A DNA stretch of 35,809 bases from a virus, in the IMG/VR virus record IMGVR_UViG_3300042864_002600, positions 1 to 35,809 of that record. The stretch is one strand, 5' to 3'. Under the pieces are notes generated by a model that saw nothing but the letters and a program-made list of their open reading frames with translations, made no database searches and was not told the DNA's origin. A program made the translations under genes and the position numbers. Shown here piece after piece: positions 24,626 through 31,669 of the stretch (its first letter is position 1; each line of letters opens with the position of its first letter).

Positions 24626-24634
24626 ATATTTATT
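24626..24634 (+). promoter_or_regulatory. ATATTTATT promoter-like element
   Basis: ATATTTATT, 11 nt before ATG 24646. Confidence 0.45.
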
Positions 24635-24645
24635 GTTAAGAACCT

Positions 24646-24915
24646 ATGGATATGGAAATTAAAATTGGTGTAGTGGAGTCGCACTACTACAAAGGAGTTA
24701 GAGAACTTCAGTCAATTGATTTGGAAAAATTCCCAATCATTAAACAATTTCTTGAGGTAAATCCTAATGCGACAGAACAGGACGTACTCAAATACCTAAA
24801 AAAAATTAAAGACAAAGATTTTCAAAGTTTTCTTAACGAACTAACTTGGAACGAAATTAAGCAAGAAGATTTCTCAAAAACAAAGACAGATTTTATTATT
24901 AGGGTAGAAAAATAA
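24646..24915 (+). CDS. hypothetical protein (89 aa)
   Basis: An 89-residue protein with a helical, lysine-rich C-terminal half (VLKYLKKIKDKDFQSFLNEL). A segment NPNATEQDVLKYLKK could be a small helical domain. No recognised family. It ends where the -33 element of the next promoter begins. Confidence 0.6.
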   Translation: MDMEIKIGVVESHYYKGVRELQSIDLEKFPIIKQFLEVNPNATEQDVLKYLKKIKDKDFQSFLNELTWNEIKQEDFSKTKTDFIIRVEK

Positions 24916-24947
24916 TTTGATACATTCAAATTTCCGCCGTATATTTG
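24916..24947 (+). promoter_or_regulatory. Bacteroidota-type promoter, leaderless arrangement
   Basis: TTTG at 24916-24919, 20-nt spacer, TATATTTG at 24940-24947, then 4 nt to ATG 24952. A near-consensus example. Confidence 0.8.
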
Positions 24948-24951
24948 TTCT

Positions 24952-25209
24952 ATGAAAATCACAACACTTAATATCATCCACCCAAAATTTGGAACCGTAC
25001 TTTCAGAAACCTTTTCAGACGCCACCCAGCTCAAACTATTCTTGGGTATGGTTCAGGTATCTATAGATTCAGATAAAGGGTTCCATCATTTTAACGTGAC
25101 TGATACACTTATTCAGATTCCAGCTAGTATTCTGAAAGAATGTTTGATTTTTACAAACGCTGAAAGGGTAACCCATACCGAACAAGTTTTGGCAAAAATT
25201 AAAGCCTAA
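24952..25209 (+). CDS. hypothetical protein (85 aa)
   Basis: An 85-residue protein beginning MKITTLNIIHPKFGTVLSE. Beta-rich first two-thirds and a helical end. No family recognised. It is transcribed from its own promoter and followed by three consecutive hairpins, the last a terminator. Confidence 0.6.
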   Translation: MKITTLNIIHPKFGTVLSETFSDATQLKLFLGMVQVSIDSDKGFHHFNVTDTLIQIPASILKECLIFTNAERVTHTEQVLAKIKA

Positions 25210-25213
25210 AAAT

Positions 25214-25263
25214 CTTTGTACCAACAAAGTGGTGGACCGACCCAAAACAAAATTCAGGGTCGG
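25214..25263 (+). other. two 3'-UTR hairpins
   Basis: CTTTG TACCAA CAAAG (25214-25229) and CCGACCC / GGGTCGG (25237-25243 with 25257-25263), lying between a stop codon and a terminator. Possible RNA-stability elements. Confidence 0.55.
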
Positions 25264-25273
25264 GCTTAAAAAC

Positions 25274-25296
25274 AGGACCTTCGGGTCCTTTTTTTC
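25274..25296 (+). terminator. rho-independent terminator with UUCG loop
   Basis: AGGACC TTCG GGTCCT followed by a T7-T8 tract. Confidence 0.95.
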
Positions 25297-25308
25297 TTCA
25301 TAACAATC

Positions 25309-25316
25309 TATTTATA
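25309..25316 (+). promoter_or_regulatory. TATTTATA promoter-like element
   Basis: CTATTTATATAG, 14 nt before ATG 25331 and after a terminator, so the only candidate promoter for the two-gene unit. Confidence 0.55.
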
Positions 25317-25330
25317 TAGAAAGTAAAAAA

Positions 25331-25642
25331 ATGGCACAATATATTTTAACAGAGTCACAACTCAAAAAAATCGAAGAAACTTTAAGCCAAGGTGAAGTTA
25401 AAGAAAGTAAAGATGGTAACTATATGGCGAAACAACAACTCTTCATAATTGCAACACTTGCATATAAAATGTGGGAAGAAATGGGTGAAGATGAAGAACT
25501 TGATGATTGGATGGAAACAAAGATTGCCCAAGCCGAACAATCTATTACTAGCGTTGTTAAGGCTTATATGTATAATGAGATTACTGATGATATGAAAGGA
25601 ATGGAGAAACTTAATTATAACGAATTAGTTATTGGAAAATGA
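25331..25642 (+). CDS. candidate virion protein (103 aa)
   Basis: A 103-residue helical protein. Starts MAQYILTESQLKKI, with LTE-S matching the shared N-terminal motif. The central part (AKQQLFIIATLAYKMWEEMG and MEKTK-like AKIAQAEQSITSVVKAYMYN pattern) resembles a module I recall from marine and freshwater T4-like phage proteins, function unknown. Acidic. It overlaps the next gene by 4 nt (ATGA). Confidence 0.65.
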   Translation: MAQYILTESQLKKIEETLSQGEVKESKDGNYMAKQQLFIIATLAYKMWEEMGEDEELDDWMETKIAQAEQSITSVVKAYMYNEITDDMKGMEKLNYNELVIGK

Positions 25643-26502
25643 AGAAAGTAATTAAAGAGAATAAGAATAAGTTTTATTTATATAACCCAATTCCGATTGT
25701 TAAGCAAGAGGCTAGTGCTGTTATTCAAAGGATATTAAGAACCCACGGTTTATCATTTGAATTTGGTAAAGATGTTGATTTAAACCAACTCGATACTGTT
25801 AATAAAATGAGAATGGAGAACTATATTGACAGAATAGTTAAATATAAAGAAATTAGGGGTCACGCAATTGAAGGTTTAATGTGTGGTCTTTACAATGGGA
25901 ATTTAAATACAAGTCAGTCAGGAAGTTGGGATTATTCAGTGGCTCCTGGTACAGTAGAACAAAAGTATATTGAAGATGAAGGTGAAAGTCCGGTAATTGG
26001 TGGATACAAACAAGTCCTAACTTCACTTGGTCCTGAGGTAAACGCAATTGTTAAAAATGTTACAGAAAATTACAGAGAACCAAATTTGTTTTTAATTAAT
26101 GACGAGGAACTTACAGATATTAAAAAAAATGTTTTAGCCGGAATGACGGCGGATATTGTTTGTATATCAACAAAAATAGAAACTAGAATAAGAAGTTATT
26201 ATTTTACAAAAGAAAATTTTATAGAAATATTTTCAGATGCTAATAATTGTTCTGCTCCAAAACAAAAAGGTGGGAATCAACTAAGGATTAAAAGTTCGGC
26301 AGTTAGAAGTCAGGGTATTACATTTGATATTATTATTCCAACACTAACACCCGAGGATGAAGAAAAATATTTAAATATAAATCAAGAGGAACAAGCCGTT
26401 GCTCAGATTTTTGGTCCATTCTCAAATAAAATTAGACCAGATATTCTAAAGTGGATAAAGGATAACAAAGAAAAGTTCAAGGACTTGGTTAATTCACTTT
26501 AA
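25639..26502 (+). CDS. candidate virion-cargo protein, possible PD-(D/E)XK nuclease
   Basis: A 287-residue protein. N-terminus MKKVIKENKN, with IKE-N as a protease-site fit. Residues 74-120 have the arrangement GHAIEGLMCGLYNG, WDYS, then VEQKYIEDE: E78, D98 and E107-x-K109 reproduce the spacing of a PD-(D/E)XK nuclease core (helix Glu, strand Asp, strand E-x-K). No family is recognised, and the fold assignment is inference. If correct it would be a nuclease carried in the head. Co-transcribed with the 103-residue gene upstream. Confidence 0.6.
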   Translation: MKKVIKENKNKFYLYNPIPIVKQEASAVIQRILRTHGLSFEFGKDVDLNQLDTVNKMRMENYIDRIVKYKEIRGHAIEGLMCGLYNGNLNTSQSGSWDYSVAPGTVEQKYIEDEGESPVIGGYKQVLTSLGPEVNAIVKNVTENYREPNLFLINDEELTDIKKNVLAGMTADIVCISTKIETRIRSYYFTKENFIEIFSDANNCSAPKQKGGNQLRIKSSAVRSQGITFDIIIPTLTPEDEEKYLNINQEEQAVAQIFGPFSNKIRPDILKWIKDNKEKFKDLVNSL

Positions 26503-26515
26503 TTTCTTATATTTG
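26485..26515 (+). promoter_or_regulatory. Bacteroidota-type promoter, leaderless arrangement
   Basis: TTG at 26485-26487, 20-nt spacer, TATATTTG at 26508-26515, then 4 nt to ATG 26520. It lies over the end of the upstream gene. Confidence 0.75.
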
Positions 26516-26519
26516 TGGT

Positions 26520-27209
26520 ATGAAGATTACATTCATATCGGATACTCACAACAAACACAAGCAAATTACTGAAGATTTGCCAGGAGGCGACCTATTGATT
26601 CACTCTGGTGATATCTCATCAATGGGATATAAGCACGAGATTCAACAGTTTTGTAAATGGTTTGATAGTTTAACTAATTATTCTGCGGTTGTCTTCATTG
26701 CAGGTAATCACGACTTTGGATTTGAGAAACGACCCGAAGAAACTATGGAAATTGTTAATTCATACGAGTGGATTACATATCTCCAAGACAGCGTTTTACA
26801 TTTTGCTTCAGAAAATATTGAGATTGCCAACATTTATGGTAGTCCTTGGCAACCTGAGTTTCATAATTGGGCATTCAACCTACCAAAAAATGGATTAGAA
26901 CTTGAACAGAAATGGAATGATATTCCTGATAATACTGACATACTTATAACTCACGGACCGGCCTTTGGTTATTTGGATACTATTATGGGTCAGTATGATA
27001 ATCTTGGATGCGAATTACTGACAAAGAGAATTAAAACAATAAAACCCAAAATTCATGTCTGCGGACATATACACTCAGGGTATGGTTATGTTTTTGATGG
27101 TGATACTCATTTCATCAATGCCTCGGTATTAGACGAACGGTATCAATATACCCAAAAACCACTAACAGTAGAATGGGACCCTGTAACGAATAAGTTGGAG
27201 TTTATTTAA
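26520..27209 (+). CDS. calcineurin-like metallophosphoesterase
   Basis: A 229-residue metallophosphoesterase of the UPF0046/MPPED type. All family motifs are present in order: SDTHN (D8, H10), HSGD, AGNHD, THGP and CGHIH, which bind two metal ions. Relatives hydrolyse phosphodiesters, including cyclic nucleotides; the substrate here is unknown. No signal peptide, hence cytosolic. It has its own promoter and a terminator directly after it. Confidence 0.92.
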   Translation: MKITFISDTHNKHKQITEDLPGGDLLIHSGDISSMGYKHEIQQFCKWFDSLTNYSAVVFIAGNHDFGFEKRPEETMEIVNSYEWITYLQDSVLHFASENIEIANIYGSPWQPEFHNWAFNLPKNGLELEQKWNDIPDNTDILITHGPAFGYLDTIMGQYDNLGCELLTKRIKTIKPKIHVCGHIHSGYGYVFDGDTHFINASVLDERYQYTQKPLTVEWDPVTNKLEFI

Positions 27210-27215
27210 TTTGAA

Positions 27216-27240
27216 ACCCGTCGAATCCGACGGGTTTTTT
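27216..27240 (+). terminator. rho-independent terminator
   Basis: ACCCGTCG AATC CGACGGGT followed by T6. Confidence 0.95.
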
Positions 27241-27290
27241 ATTGCGGGTAAATTATAGTAAATCAAAAAATTTTATAAATAGTATTATGA

Positions 27291-27297
27291 TATTTAT
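27291..27297 (+). promoter_or_regulatory. TATTTAT promoter-like element
   Basis: GATATTTATC, about 6 nt before ATG 27304. It serves the kinase operon. Confidence 0.45.
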
Positions 27298-27303
27298 CAA
27301 AAT

Positions 27304-28896
27304 ATGGATAGAAAAATAAAAATACTCATTTTGTCTTCATTAGTCATAATGTTGACATTCTTCGTCGTTAAGACTTCGGTTTTAATAGAACTAATACCTA
27401 GCACAAGATTAACAAGAGGAACGGAATATGTTTGTTTTTTATTCTTCATTCCGGTTTTTATTAGCTTAATTAGAAACTATATTAAGTCCAATAGATTATA
27501 CAATCAATTTAAAGAATTTGAGAAGTTTGTTGATACATCAGTATTAGTTAGTAAGGCGGATAAGAATGGTAAGATAACATATGTTAACAAAAAATTCAGT
27601 GAAGTATCAGGATGGAGTTTAGAAGAAGCGGTTGGGGAAGACCACAAAATAGTTAATTCAGGATTTCACCCAAAGGAAATGTGGGATGAAATGTATAAAA
27701 CAACAATCAAAGATAAAGAAATATGGAACGCAGTTGTGACTAACAAAGCAAAGGATGGTCATCTATATTGGGTTGATTCATATATTAAAGCCGAGTTTGA
27801 AGGAGACGGAAAACTTAAAGGGTTTACATCATTAAGATATGATGTTTCAGATGTTAAGAAAAAAGAACTTGAGATTAGAAATAGAATGAATGCCATCAAC
27901 CAATCCAATGCGGTTATTGAGTTTGACTTGATAGGTAATATAATGTTTGCCAATAAAAATTTCTGTGAATCTATGGGGTATACTATTGAGGAAATTACAG
28001 GGAATCACCATAGTATGTTCCTAACCGATGATTATTCAAACTCAATAGACTATAAAGAATTCTGGGATAAATTAAGGAGTGGTGATTTCATATCCGCTCA
28101 ATTTATGAGACTTAAAAAGAATGGAGATGAAATTTGGTTACAAGCAACATACAATCCAATCTTTGATAATGATGGTAAAGTTATTCGAATTATGAAAATT
28201 GCGATTGATATTACCGACAAAGTTTTACAATCACAAGAGATAGAAAAAAAGAACACTTACTTGGAACACGCTGCCAAGATATTGAGACACGACATGCACT
28301 CGGGTATTAACACTTACATGCCAAGAGGATTAAGTTCTTTGGAAAGAAGATTGAAAGTTGAAGATATTGAAAGTTTAAAAATTGAAGCTCCAATTAAAAT
28401 GATTAAGGAGGGATTAAGACACTCACAAAAAGTTTATAAGGGTGTTTATGAATTTACCAATTTGGTTAAAAAGGATGTGGTATTAAATAAAGCTGAATGT
28501 GATTTAAGAGCAATACTAAATGATTATTTATCATCAACGGCTTATCATAGTCAGGTCATTATTGAGGAACTACCAACCATAGAAGTTAATGAAGCGCTAT
28601 TCTGTACGGCGATAGACAACTTAATTAGAAATGGATTAAAGTATAACGACTCAGAATCAAAATTTGTAAAAATTTATATGGAAGGTGATGAGTTAATGGT
28701 TCAGGATAATGGACGAGGTATAACCCAAGAAGATTTTGACCACTTATCAAAACCATATACAAGAAAAGAAGGACAAAAAGAGTCAGGAACTGGACTCGGA
28801 TTAAACATATGTGTTGCGATATTACAAGAACACAAGTTTTTGGTAAGATGTGAGAAAAATGAGATAGGAACTAAACTGAAAATAAAAATAAAATAA
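27304..28896 (+). CDS. membrane PAS-domain sensor histidine kinase
   Basis: A 530-residue kinase. Two transmembrane helices (about residues 6-30 and 41-58) enclose a short external loop. Two PAS/PAC units follow (about 73-190 and 195-312; GWSLEEAVGEDHKIV and GYTIEEITGNHHSMF). A dimerisation helix carries the phospho-acceptor H329 in LRHDMHSGIN, and the ATPase has an N box (NLIRNGLKYND), G1 (VQDNGRGIT) and G2 (SGTGLGLNI). All residues needed for activity are present. The H-box differs from the usual HELRTPL form. It is followed after 7 nt by its response regulator. Phage-encoded kinases of this type are rarely discussed, and the signal is unknown. Confidence 0.92.
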   Translation: MDRKIKILILSSLVIMLTFFVVKTSVLIELIPSTRLTRGTEYVCFLFFIPVFISLIRNYIKSNRLYNQFKEFEKFVDTSVLVSKADKNGKITYVNKKFSEVSGWSLEEAVGEDHKIVNSGFHPKEMWDEMYKTTIKDKEIWNAVVTNKAKDGHLYWVDSYIKAEFEGDGKLKGFTSLRYDVSDVKKKELEIRNRMNAINQSNAVIEFDLIGNIMFANKNFCESMGYTIEEITGNHHSMFLTDDYSNSIDYKEFWDKLRSGDFISAQFMRLKKNGDEIWLQATYNPIFDNDGKVIRIMKIAIDITDKVLQSQEIEKKNTYLEHAAKILRHDMHSGINTYMPRGLSSLERRLKVEDIESLKIEAPIKMIKEGLRHSQKVYKGVYEFTNLVKKDVVLNKAECDLRAILNDYLSSTAYHSQVIIEELPTIEVNEALFCTAIDNLIRNGLKYNDSESKFVKIYMEGDELMVQDNGRGITQEDFDHLSKPYTRKEGQKESGTGLGLNICVAILQEHKFLVRCEKNEIGTKLKIKIK

Positions 28897-28903
28897 AAAA
28901 ACT

Positions 28904-29335
28904 ATGATTGATTCAATTTTACTTGTAGATGACGAGGATTTATTCCATTTAGTATTTGAAGATAGCTGTTCGCTTCTTGATATAACATTATCTTTAAAAA
29001 GTTTGAATAGTTCAGATGAGGCGGCCAAATTATTTGAAAAATGGCAATCAAATAGCTCTGATAAACCTGAATGCGTGTTTGTTGATTTGAATATCATTGG
29101 GTCTTCCTTTGATGGTATTGAGTTAATTAGAAAGATTAACTTTGAATACGGTAATAATGTTGTGATTGGAATTATTTCATCATCAAACGAACCTGAAGAA
29201 CAAGCAAAAGCAATACAATCTGGAGCTCAATTTTGGATTATAAAATCAGACGAGATTGAACCACGATTAGAGGAGTTTAAGAAGGATTACGAAGGATATA
29301 AAAACAGAACCGCTCCGTTTAAAATTTACAAATGA
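28904..29335 (+). CDS. single-domain response regulator
   Basis: A 143-residue receiver domain. The acidic pair D9-D10, phospho-acceptor D61 (VFVDLN), the switch Ser (GIISSSNEP) and the conserved Lys (WIIKSD) are in place. There is no DNA-binding or enzymatic output domain, so it probably works by binding a partner. The gene that overlaps its end by 4 nt encodes a coiled-coil membrane protein, which is the obvious candidate. Confidence 0.9.
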   Translation: MIDSILLVDDEDLFHLVFEDSCSLLDITLSLKSLNSSDEAAKLFEKWQSNSSDKPECVFVDLNIIGSSFDGIELIRKINFEYGNNVVIGIISSSNEPEEQAKAIQSGAQFWIIKSDEIEPRLEEFKKDYEGYKNRTAPFKIYK

Positions 29336-30015
29336 TAAAATTAACCCCTGAAATACAAAAAGAATTAATTACCTTATCCGAAACCAAAAACTTATTTTTG
29401 GAAGGAAATATTGTTAAGGTAATTAATTCTGACGGGGATGATGATTTTAAAGAATACCTTAAAAAGTGCGGTGAAAGAGATGTTGCTAATAGAAAGAAGA
29501 GACTTGATATTACCAAACAAATCCAAACCCAAAACAAAGATTTATCTGACTTAAATGCCGAGAATCAAAAAATATTAGAGGAATTACAGTCAACCCTAAA
29601 AGAAGTTGAGGACTCCAAGATGACATTTGAGGTTCAAAACAGAGAATTAAACGAGTGGAAGGCGGATAATATCCGACTAACCGAGGAGTTAAAGGTTGAA
29701 ATGGTGAAATCTGAACGAGCAAGAGTTGAGGCTGAAACGGCAAAACAACACGCTGAAAATGATTTGGATGTACTCCAAAAGAAAACTCAGTTTGAACTTA
29801 TTAACACAATTGTTAAAGTTGCATTGTATGTTATTATTGGTGTTGGTTTAACCACCACCGCCCTCTATACCGTTGCTTTATTTACAGACCAAGATACTCA
29901 AATAATAGGTTCAACTTGGAGTAATATGTTTGGTATCTTACTTACTAATGCTTTTAGTATAGTTGGAACGATAATGGGCGTTAAATATGCATCAGAAAAA
30001 CCAAAGAAGAATTAA
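29332..30015 (+). CDS. coiled-coil protein with two C-terminal membrane helices
   Basis: A 227-residue protein. Residues 50-155 form a long coiled coil (LEELQSTLKEVEDSKMTFEV, EVEMVKSERARVEAETAK-like heptads). Two transmembrane helices follow at about 160-187 and 197-220, leaving a short basic tail (SEKPKKN). The coiled coil should lie in the cytosol. It is the third gene of the kinase operon and overlaps the response-regulator gene by 4 nt. Similar architecture is found in membrane effectors and in some holin-like proteins; neither is established. Confidence 0.7.
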   Translation: MIKLTPEIQKELITLSETKNLFLEGNIVKVINSDGDDDFKEYLKKCGERDVANRKKRLDITKQIQTQNKDLSDLNAENQKILEELQSTLKEVEDSKMTFEVQNRELNEWKADNIRLTEELKVEMVKSERARVEAETAKQHAENDLDVLQKKTQFELINTIVKVALYVIIGVGLTTTALYTVALFTDQDTQIIGSTWSNMFGILLTNAFSIVGTIMGVKYASEKPKKN

Positions 30016-30362
30016 TCATTAGTGATGTAATCCTTAAAAATTCTCTTCTCAACAAGATTACCTTCCATATCATACATCCAACCTTCATATTTTTTACCCT
30101 TAAAATATTTTACTTGAGACACTTTAATACCAACTGGTGAATATGTAGTCCAGATTCCATCTTTTCTGCCTTTATCATAATGACCTACAGAAAATACACT
30201 TCCATTTTCATAATAAGCAATCCACTCACCCGTTTTTAGATTATTTGATATATGACCCCTCTGTTCGATTTGACCTTTGTCATTTTTAAACACAACTTCT
30301 TCTACTTGTGAATGTCCTACAACCTGTAAGAACATAAACACCAAAAATATAATCTGTTTCAT
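30012..30362 (-). CDS. secreted MORN-repeat-like protein
   Basis: A 116-residue protein with a signal peptide (MKQIIFLVFMFLQVVGHS) followed by repeated G-x-W/Y units: GHISNNLKTGEWIAYYENGS, HYDKGRKDGIWTTYSPVG, YFKGKKYEGWMYDMEGN. This is the YwqK/MORN-like repeat common in Bacteroidota. It should act in the periplasm or on the surface. Function unknown. It converges with the kinase operon with a 4-nt overlap. Confidence 0.8.
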   Translation of the reverse strand: MKQIIFLVFMFLQVVGHSQVEEVVFKNDKGQIEQRGHISNNLKTGEWIAYYENGSVFSVGHYDKGRKDGIWTTYSPVGIKVSQVKYFKGKKYEGWMYDMEGNLVEKRIFKDYITND

Positions 30363-30378
30363 AGTATTAAGGATATAT

Positions 30379-30386
30379 TATAAATA
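30379..30386 (-). promoter_or_regulatory. TATTTATA promoter-like element
   Basis: Minus-strand TATTTATA, 16 nt before the start at 30362. Confidence 0.45.
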
Positions 30387-30453
30387 CATTAAGGAAATGT
30401 TAAGTAATATTATCAATTTCGATAATTGAAAAATTTAACATACATATTGCTGT

Positions 30454-30702
30454 ATGAAGACAATTCTTATTACGGTATTTTTTAGAATACTATTTTTAGA
30501 TTCACAAACGGAGGAAACCCTAACAGGTGTTAAAGTGCAAACTAACCAGGGAATTTATTATTCAAATTTGGATGGAGAAGTATTCATACCAACAGAAGAA
30601 GAAGTTCTATCTGTAAGTTATGTTTCCTATGAAACAAAAAATGGTATCACCCTTTCGAATGACACCATTATGTCTTTGAGTCAAATTAGTTTTTATAAAT
30701 GA
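30454..30702 (+). CDS. small secreted carboxypeptidase-regulatory-like domain protein
   Basis: An 82-residue protein. After a short hydrophobic N-terminus (ILITVFFRILFL) comes a single domain: TGVKVQTNQGIYYSNLDGEV, VLSVSYVSYETKNG, DTIMSLSQI. This is the pattern of the CarboxypepD_reg-like domain that normally forms the N-terminal plug extension of Bacteroidota TonB-dependent receptors. A stand-alone copy in a phage could be a fragment captured from such a receptor or a competitor of it. It converges with the next minus gene with a 10-nt overlap. The start is preceded at 4 nt by a degenerate -7 box (ACATATTG). Confidence 0.65.
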   Translation: MKTILITVFFRILFLDSQTEETLTGVKVQTNQGIYYSNLDGEVFIPTEEEVLSVSYVSYETKNGITLSNDTIMSLSQISFYK

Positions 30703-31301
30703 GATATTAATACATCTCTTCCATAATCAACAATCTCAGGATATTCAGCAAGAACTTCTTTGTTTAAGAATAAAGAACCACTAAATCTTTCATCACTAAT
30801 TAATTCGTGAGTTGAACCAAATTCCTTATTCAACATTTCATTATAAATTCTAACTCTCTTAGTGTTAAATAAGTCAGCATCTCCTAACTGTTTAAAGTCT
30901 GCTGCTCCAAAGTAACCAAAAGAAGCGTTAGGTTTTTCTGAAATAATTTGTTTAATGTAATTTTGTAGTAATCCAAAAACTTTAAGTGGTATTTGTTCCT
31001 TTGTCTGAAAACTATATTCATCATAATGTTTTTGACCGGCACTTGCAAGTTTTTGTTGTTTGGCAAAAAAATCATCTTGTAATTTTGGAAAGAATGAGAT
31101 TATGAAAAGTTGATAATCATATTCATCCGAATATACAACATACTTAAACTTAGGAGTTTTAAATGTATAGATGTGCCTCTTAGTAAATTTTTCAGAAGAC
31201 TTGGGGTCCTTCGATTGAACGTATCTCCAACCAAATTCTTCAGGGTCTACCGAAAAATCAATCTCCCTTAAAATTTGTTTTATCTTTTCTCTTAATTGCA
31301 T
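30693..31301 (-). CDS. candidate virion-cargo protein (202 aa)
   Basis: A 202-residue protein. Starts MQLREKIKQILREID, the shared basic helix with LRE. The rest has an aromatic beta-rich part (HIYTFKTPKFKYVVYSDEYD) and a helical C-terminus. No enzymatic motif. It is second in an operon with the small gene at 31292-31468, which it overlaps by 10 nt. Confidence 0.65.
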   Translation of the reverse strand: MQLREKIKQILREIDFSVDPEEFGWRYVQSKDPKSSEKFTKRHIYTFKTPKFKYVVYSDEYDYQLFIISFFPKLQDDFFAKQQKLASAGQKHYDEYSFQTKEQIPLKVFGLLQNYIKQIISEKPNASFGYFGAADFKQLGDADLFNTKRVRIYNEMLNKEFGSTHELISDERFSGSLFLNKEVLAEYPEIVDYGRDVLISHL

Positions 31302-31468
31302 TTTTTACTGAAGGCTGTTTTGTATTCCTCAGTACCATACTTCTTCCAATTCCAACTACCTAAGAAGTCAGGATTCTCAACTGAGCACTTACCTGAAGAT
31401 TTGTATTCAGACAAAAATTTGTCCGACATCTCTTTGGTGTATCTATTTTTAACTGAGAAGTTTGTCAT
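31292..31468 (-). CDS. small hypothetical protein (58 aa)
   Basis: A 58-residue protein starting MTNFSVKNRYTKEMSDKF and rich in Lys, Ser and aromatic residues, with two Cys. The ATG at 31468 is chosen over a TTG at 31489 because the latter lies inside the -7 element of its promoter. Probably cytosolic. Family unknown. Confidence 0.6.
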   Translation of the reverse strand: MTNFSVKNRYTKEMSDKFLSEYKSSGKCSVENPDFLGSWNWKKYGTEEYKTAFSKKCN

Positions 31469-31486
31469 ATATCTTTTATTAGAATA

Positions 31487-31518
31487 CAAATATACGATAA
31501 ATATCTTGACTGGCCAAA
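31487..31518 (-). promoter_or_regulatory. Bacteroidota-type promoter overlapping a GATATTTATC element
   Basis: On the minus strand: TTTG (31518-31515), 20-nt spacer, TATATTTG (31494-31487), 18 nt before ATG 31468. Minus GATATTTATC (31505-31496) lies in the spacer. Confidence 0.7.
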
Positions 31519-31669
31519 TAATATTTGTTACAATTATTGTCAGTATTTAAAAAAATTATCTGACATTTTGTCAGTTATTAACATTTGGCATATTTTTTAA
31601 CTTTTTGGCACACGGAACTTGATTCCATTAAAATAAACTTTTATATTTAAAAAAAATTATTTAAAATTT
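31519..31669 (+). promoter_or_regulatory. dnaK upstream region with repeat operators
   Basis: A 150-bp non-coding stretch. It holds a perfect inverted repeat CTGACA TTT TGTCAG (31560-31574) plus a third half-site TGTCAG (31538-31543), and two copies of TTGGCA (31585-31590 and 31605-31610) about 20 nt apart. A TATATTTA box and an A/T-rich run lie directly before the ATG at 31670. Likely a regulatory region for the chaperone gene. Confidence 0.5.

Noticed and set aside
31585-31630. Sigma-54 promoter before dnaK (TTGGCAC and TTGA)
   Set aside because: The -24-like box TTGGCAC is good, but the -12-like TTGA is two bases too far away and lacks the GC. Kept only as repeated TTGGCA elements.
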